DNA of 10,793 bases, from positions 1-10,793 of the forward strand of contig JAJXUS010000029.1 in the NCBI GenBank assembly GCA_021782675.1, given 5' to 3'. Below the pieces are notes generated by a model, which saw only the letters and a program-made list of their open reading frames with translations, did no database searches and had not been told where the DNA came from. Position 1 is the first letter of the stretch. Each line of letters begins with the position of its first letter. This stretch comes from Acidobacteriota bacterium (lineage in GTDB: Bacteria; Acidobacteriota; Terriglobia; Terriglobales; Acidobacteriaceae). Positions 7,515 through 10,793 of the stretch are shown here, piece after piece. Made by a program: the position numbers and the translations under genes.

Positions 7515-7532
7515 AGGCCTGTTATCCGTCGC
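7503..7532 (-). promoter_or_regulatory. Candidate sigma-70-type promoter of der
   Basis: On the minus strand a perfect TATAAT lies at 7508-7503. An 18-base spacer separates it from GCGACG at 7532-7527, which matches only the GAC core of a -35 box. Transcription would start near 7496, about 21 bases before the der ATG at 7474. The perfect -10 in an otherwise GC-rich divergent gap makes this the best promoter in the window. On the plus strand the same bases read TATTAT (7502-7507), a possible -10 for the helicase gene, but no matching -35 is visible. Confidence 0.55.
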
Positions 7533-7548
7533 CTCAGGCCATCTCCCC

Positions 7549-9552
7549 ATGTCTCCACTGACTGAAGAAAAGCCCGCATCCGCCCGCGTTCCCCGGCTGG
7601 AGGAGTTCTTCGCTCCTGGCGGACTGCTCTCGCGTTCCGGCCTGCCGTATGAGTATCGACCGGGGCAGCTGGAGATGGCGCGGGCGGTGGAGCGCGCGCT
7701 GCAGGAGAAGCGCCACCTGATTGTTGAGGCGGGCACGGGCACCGGCAAGACGCTTGCGTACCTGTTACCGGCGCTTAGGCTGGGTCAGCGCGTGATTGTT
7801 TCCACGGGCACGCGCAACCTGCAGGAGCAGATTTTCTTCAAGGACATTCCATTCCTGGAGTCGCTGCTGGGCCCACTGAACGTGACGTACATGAAGGGCC
7901 GCAGCAACTACCTGTGCCGGCACAAGCTCTATGCGCTGCGGGACCAGCCAATTTTGCAGGGCATGGAGATGGTGAGCCAGTATCAGGCCATCGAAGCATG
8001 GGAGCAGACGACGGAGAACGGCGATCGCAGCGAGCTGAATTCTCTGCCGGAGAACAGTCCGCTGTGGAGCCGGTTGGATGCCCGCAGTGAGGCGTGTCTG
8101 GGCTCGTCCTGCCCGAACTATGAGCGGTGCTTCATCACGCTGATGCGGCGGAAGGCGCTCGAAAGCGACATTGTCATCGTGAATCACCACCTGTTCTTTG
8201 CGGACATGGCCGTGCGGCAGTCGGCCCGCAACGCGCCGGATGCAGGCGTGCTGCCGGAGGCGGCCGCGGTGATCTTCGACGAGGCGCATGAGCTGGAAGA
8301 GGTGGCGTCGTCCTACTTTGGCCTGTCGCTGAGCAGCATCCGGTTTGAGGAGCTGGCGCGCGATGTGGAGATGCTGCTGCGGGCGAAGCAATCCTTGTCG
8401 GCGGGGCTTATTACCGCTGCGCAGATGCTGCGGGAGCGGGCGCGGATGTTTTTTGGCGGGCTGCCGCAGCCGCAGGGTGCGGAGGGGCGCATCCCGTTCC
8501 ACGGCCGGGCGGAGTTTCTGGAGCACTCGGGCGACTTGTATCTATCGCTGCTCAACGCGCTGGACCGCCTTACAGGTGAGCTGGAGCGGCTGCGCGGCGT
8601 GGACGAGGCGGTAGGTCTGAAGAAGCGCACGGCGGAGATGCGGGGTCAGCTTGAGTTTCTGCTGGAGTCGGTGCAGCCCGGATACGTGTTCTGGATTGAG
8701 CGGCGCGCGGGGCGCGGGCTGCACGCCGGGAGTGGTTCCACGTGGTTGCAGGCGACGCCGATCGATGTGGCGTCTTTATTGAAAGAAGACTTGTTCGAGT
8801 CGTTTCCGTCGGCCATTCTCACGTCCGCCACGCTGACGGTGCAGGGAAACTTTGAGCATATGCGGCGGCGCATCGGGCTTCAGTCGTCGCGGGAGCTGGT
8901 GGTGCCCTCGCACTTCCGCTATGGCGAGCAGGCGCTGCTGTACCTGCCGCCCACAATGCCGGACCCGCGTGACGCAGGATTTACACGCGCGGCAGTCGAT
9001 GAGATTTGTGCAGTGCTGGATGCGAGCCAGGGCCGAGCCTTTTGCCTGTTTACCAGCTACAGCCAGATGCGGCAGGTGCACGAGGCGCTGATTGCGCGGC
9101 TGCCGTTTCCGCTGCTGCTGCAGGGCACCGCGCCACGGCGGGCGCTGCTCGATGAGTTCCGCATGACGCCGAACGCGGTGCTGCTGGGCACATCCTCCTT
9201 TTGGCAGGGTGTGGACGTGCAGGGCGAGCAACTTAGCTGCGTCATTATTGATCGCCTGCCGTTTGCCGTGCCCAGCGACCCGGTAGTGGCGGCGCGGATG
9301 AAGGCGATTGAGGAGGAAGGCGGCAATGCTTTTGCGGAGTATCAGGTACCGGGTGCGGTCATCGCGCTGAAGCAGGGTTTTGGGCGCCTGATCCGGTCGC
9401 TGACGGACCGCGGTGTGCTGGTGCTGCTGGATCCCCGGCTGCAGCGGCAGCGCTACGGACGCGTGTTTGTCGAAAGCCTGCCACCGTACCGCATCACGCA
9501 GAAAATGGAAGATGTAAGAGCTTTCTTCGACCCGGAACACGCCCCTTGCTAA
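7549..9552 (+). CDS. dinG: DinG/YoaA-type ATP-dependent DNA helicase with Fe-S cluster
   Basis: This superfamily 2 helicase of the XPD/DinG group unwinds DNA 5' to 3', including R-loops and G-quadruplexes in studied members. The 667-residue product has RPGQ (37-40), Walker A AGTGTGKT (61-68), motif Ia VSTGTRNLQEQ (84-94), the NHHLFFAD segment (212-219), Walker B DEAH (244-247), LTSATL (424-429), FCLFTSYSQM (498-507), GTSSFWQGVDV (547-557), DRLPF (568-572) and motif VI QGFGRLIRS (609-617). Four cysteines at 123, 183, 188 and 194 have the last-three spacing of the E. coli DinG 4Fe-4S cluster (5 and 6 residues), so a cluster is expected. No N-terminal exonuclease domain, as seen in Gram-positive DinG, is present. 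DinG and YoaA cannot be told apart with certainty here. ATG 7549 has only a weak AGG ten bases upstream. It is divergent from der. Confidence 0.93.
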   Translation: MSPLTEEKPASARVPRLEEFFAPGGLLSRSGLPYEYRPGQLEMARAVERALQEKRHLIVEAGTGTGKTLAYLLPALRLGQRVIVSTGTRNLQEQIFFKDIPFLESLLGPLNVTYMKGRSNYLCRHKLYALRDQPILQGMEMVSQYQAIEAWEQTTENGDRSELNSLPENSPLWSRLDARSEACLGSSCPNYERCFITLMRRKALESDIVIVNHHLFFADMAVRQSARNAPDAGVLPEAAAVIFDEAHELEEVASSYFGLSLSSIRFEELARDVEMLLRAKQSLSAGLITAAQMLRERARMFFGGLPQPQGAEGRIPFHGRAEFLEHSGDLYLSLLNALDRLTGELERLRGVDEAVGLKKRTAEMRGQLEFLLESVQPGYVFWIERRAGRGLHAGSGSTWLQATPIDVASLLKEDLFESFPSAILTSATLTVQGNFEHMRRRIGLQSSRELVVPSHFRYGEQALLYLPPTMPDPRDAGFTRAAVDEICAVLDASQGRAFCLFTSYSQMRQVHEALIARLPFPLLLQGTAPRRALLDEFRMTPNAVLLGTSSFWQGVDVQGEQLSCVIIDRLPFAVPSDPVVAARMKAIEEEGGNAFAEYQVPGAVIALKQGFGRLIRSLTDRGVLVLLDPRLQRQRYGRVFVESLPPYRITQKMEDVRAFFDPEHAPC

Positions 9553-9596
9553 AAGCAGAAGCATGAGAGCTGTCCCGTCAGAATGCGCACTGTGAT

Positions 9597-9624
9597 GCAG
9601 GGGCGGGGTGATTCCCCGGCCTGC
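9597..9624. terminator. Candidate GC-rich hairpin after dinG
   Basis: CGGGG (9604-9608) and CCCCG (9614-9618) pair around a five-base loop (TGATT). After one G-G mismatch the flanks GCAGGG and CCTGC continue the stem with a one-base bulge. It lies 45 bases past the dinG stop in the gap before a convergent gene, where a terminator is expected. No T-run follows on either strand, so it is not a textbook intrinsic terminator. Confidence 0.4.
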
Positions 9625-9651
9625 TCACCGCAAAACGACTGCGATGAGCAG
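9621..9651. terminator. Second hairpin between dinG and the peptidase gene, overlapping the first
   Basis: CTGCTCA (9621-9627) and TGAGCAG (9645-9651) are perfect 7-base inverted arms. After one mismatch, CGC (9629-9631) pairs with GCG (9641-9643) around a nine-base loop. The left arm shares four bases with the right arm of the hairpin at 9597-9624, so both cannot form fully at once. It ends 36 bases beyond the peptidase gene stop on the minus strand and could terminate that transcript. No T-run is present. Confidence 0.4.
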
Positions 9652-9686
9652 CGGACCCGAAAGATTGCGTCGGCTTGGATGATAGG

Positions 9687-10793
9687 TCAGCGGTCGTTGG
9701 GGGCTTTCCTGACGCCGATGTTCCAGGCTTCGAAGGACCAGATGTCAGCGTCCTGCTGAATTTTTTTGTCCGTTGGCATGTAGATGTGGCTGGTGCTGCC
9801 AGTGGTGCGGAGCAGGATGGGGTTCGAGCAGCCCTGGGCCTGCTGGATTTTGGCGGCGAATTTGAACTCGTGGCTGGGGACGACGCGATCGTCATCCCAG
9901 GAAGTAGTGATGTAGGTGGGCGGGTAGCAGACTCCCTTGTGGATGTTGTGCAGGGGTGAGTACCGGATGAGCCACTGAAAGGCCTGCTGGTTGCTGGCGC
10001 TCCCGTATTCGGGAATCCAAAAGGAGCCGCCGGAGAAGTCCTGGTAGCGGAGCATGTCAAGGACACCGTGGCCGATGTACGCTGCGCCGAAGAGTTGTGG
10101 GTGCTCAGTGATGGAGGCTCCGGTGAGCAGGCCGCCGTTGGAATAGCCCTGGATGGCGAGTCGTCCGGGCGAGGTGTAGCCCCGCTTGTAGAGGTATTTG
10201 GCGGCCCATGCGAAGTCGTCAAAGACGTTTTGCTTTTTGTCGAGCATGCCAGCGTGGTGCCATTTTTCTCCGTAGGTTCCGCCACCGCGGAGGTTGGGGA
10301 CGGCGTAGACGCCGCCGAGTTCGAGCCACATGGGGATAGTAGGGCTGAAGCGCGGAGTGATGGTGATGTCAAAGCCGCCGTACGCATACATGATGGTGGG
10401 GTGGGAGCCATCCATCTTGATGCCTTTTTTAGCGGTGATGAACATGGGTACAGTGGTGCCGTCCTTGGATTTGTAGAAGACCTGCCGGGTGACGTATTGG
10501 GAGGGGTCGAAGTCGACTTTCGGCTTGAAGGTAACAGAAGTTTTTCCGGTGGCTGCGTTGTAGTGGTAGACGATTTTGGGGTAAAGGAATGAGGTGAACG
10601 TGTAGTAAACGGAGGGCGAGTCGTTGCGGTCAGAGATGTCGTTGACTGCGCCAAGCGTGGGCAGGGGCAAGGCCTGAAGGAGCTTGCCGGAGGTGCTGTA
10701 GAGGCTGAGACGGCTGACGGCTACGTCCTGATAGTTGGCGAGGATTTTCCCGTCGGCGAGGGATGCGCGGGCGAGTACGCCTTCGAGATCGGA
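9687..10793 (-). CDS. Prolyl oligopeptidase family serine peptidase (S9A), 5' end outside window
   Basis: The minus frame is open from the right edge to TGA at 9689-9687, giving 368 C-terminal residues. A partial beta-propeller (about visible residues 1-100) is followed by the alpha/beta-hydrolase domain: KSKDGTTVPMF (109-119), MYAYGGF (135-141), NLRGGGTYGEKWHHAG (167-182), the nucleophile elbow GYSNGG with Ser 218, FWIPEYGS (258-265) and DDDRVVP (300-306) for the acid residue. The candidate catalytic His 336 lies in GSTSHIYMPT instead of the usual GHG-x-G-K context. S9A enzymes cut after proline in short peptides; many bacterial ones are periplasmic, but the N-terminus and any signal peptide are not visible. 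An internal TTG at 10670 is not a start, because coding similarity continues upstream of it. Codons are rich in C at the third position but not strikingly foreign. It converges with dinG across a 134-base gap. Confidence 0.93.
   Translation of the reverse strand, partial: SDLEGVLARASLADGKILANYQDVAVSRLSLYSTSGKLLQALPLPTLGAVNDISDRNDSPSVYYTFTSFLYPKIVYHYNAATGKTSVTFKPKVDFDPSQYVTRQVFYKSKDGTTVPMFITAKKGIKMDGSHPTIMYAYGGFDITITPRFSPTIPMWLELGGVYAVPNLRGGGTYGEKWHHAGMLDKKQNVFDDFAWAAKYLYKRGYTSPGRLAIQGYSNGGLLTGASITEHPQLFGAAYIGHGVLDMLRYQDFSGGSFWIPEYGSASNQQAFQWLIRYSPLHNIHKGVCYPPTYITTSWDDDRVVPSHEFKFAAKIQQAQGCSNPILLRTTGSTSHIYMPTDKKIQQDADIWSFEAWNIGVRKAPNDR

Noticed and set aside
5651..7561. A 636-codon plus-strand open frame lying antisense to der.
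   Set aside because: It has no recognisable domain, lies opposite a gene with complete Der motifs, and is explained by high GC in the third codon position of der. Its start lies inside trmFO.
7475..7579. Possible 35-residue longer Der beginning at ATG 7579.
   Set aside because: It would overlap the helicase gene start and begin upstream of the only good promoter. The extra residues do not resemble Der.
9578..10654. A 358-codon minus-strand frame over the peptidase region.
   Set aside because: It is a Ser/Thr/Pro-rich out-of-frame shadow. The adjacent frame has the full alpha/beta-hydrolase signature.

Overview
The window is a high-GC, gene-dense piece of a Gram-negative bacterial chromosome. 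It makes Kdo-containing lipopolysaccharide, since lpxK and waaA are present. The gene mix and order (waaA, lpxK, a GT9 glycosyltransferase, an ICMT-like membrane methyltransferase and a secreted DUF3108 protein, with a folate-type trmFO and a large prolyl oligopeptidase nearby) best fit an Acidobacteriota genome of the Terriglobales kind. That placement is inference from family content, not from a marker gene.

Layout. From 4615 down to the left edge, five genes run on the minus strand as one probable operon: waaA (Kdo transferase), lpxK (lipid A 4'-kinase), a GT9 heptosyltransferase-like gene, an ICMT/PEMT-family membrane methyltransferase, and the 5' part of a DUF3108 gene that leaves the window at base 1. 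Two junctions are ATGA stop/start overlaps and the other two gaps are 39 and 31 bases, so co-transcription is very likely. The first three genes act in consecutive steps of lipid A and inner-core assembly at the cytoplasmic face of the inner membrane. The last two have no assigned role in that pathway.

Divergent from waaA, trmFO (4669-6033, plus) encodes the folate/FAD-dependent tRNA U54 methyltransferase. It meets der (ribosome-assembly GTPase, minus strand) tail to tail, with a 32-base overlap of the two coding ends. der and the DinG/YoaA-type Fe-S helicase gene (plus) diverge from a short region of about 74 bases. This region carries a perfect TATAAT box for der inside a small inverted repeat. 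The helicase gene converges with a prolyl oligopeptidase (S9A) gene whose 5' end lies beyond the right edge. The 134-base gap between them holds two overlapping, mutually exclusive hairpins.

No RNA genes, mobile elements, CRISPR arrays, phage genes or defence systems are visible, and no stretch over 300 bases lacks a gene. Most of the window is core housekeeping and envelope biogenesis, and I do not see a convincing new system. The points most worth a second look are the two extra genes in the LPS operon, the non-canonical catalytic-His loop of the peptidase, and the regulatory and structural details of the intergenic and overlap regions.
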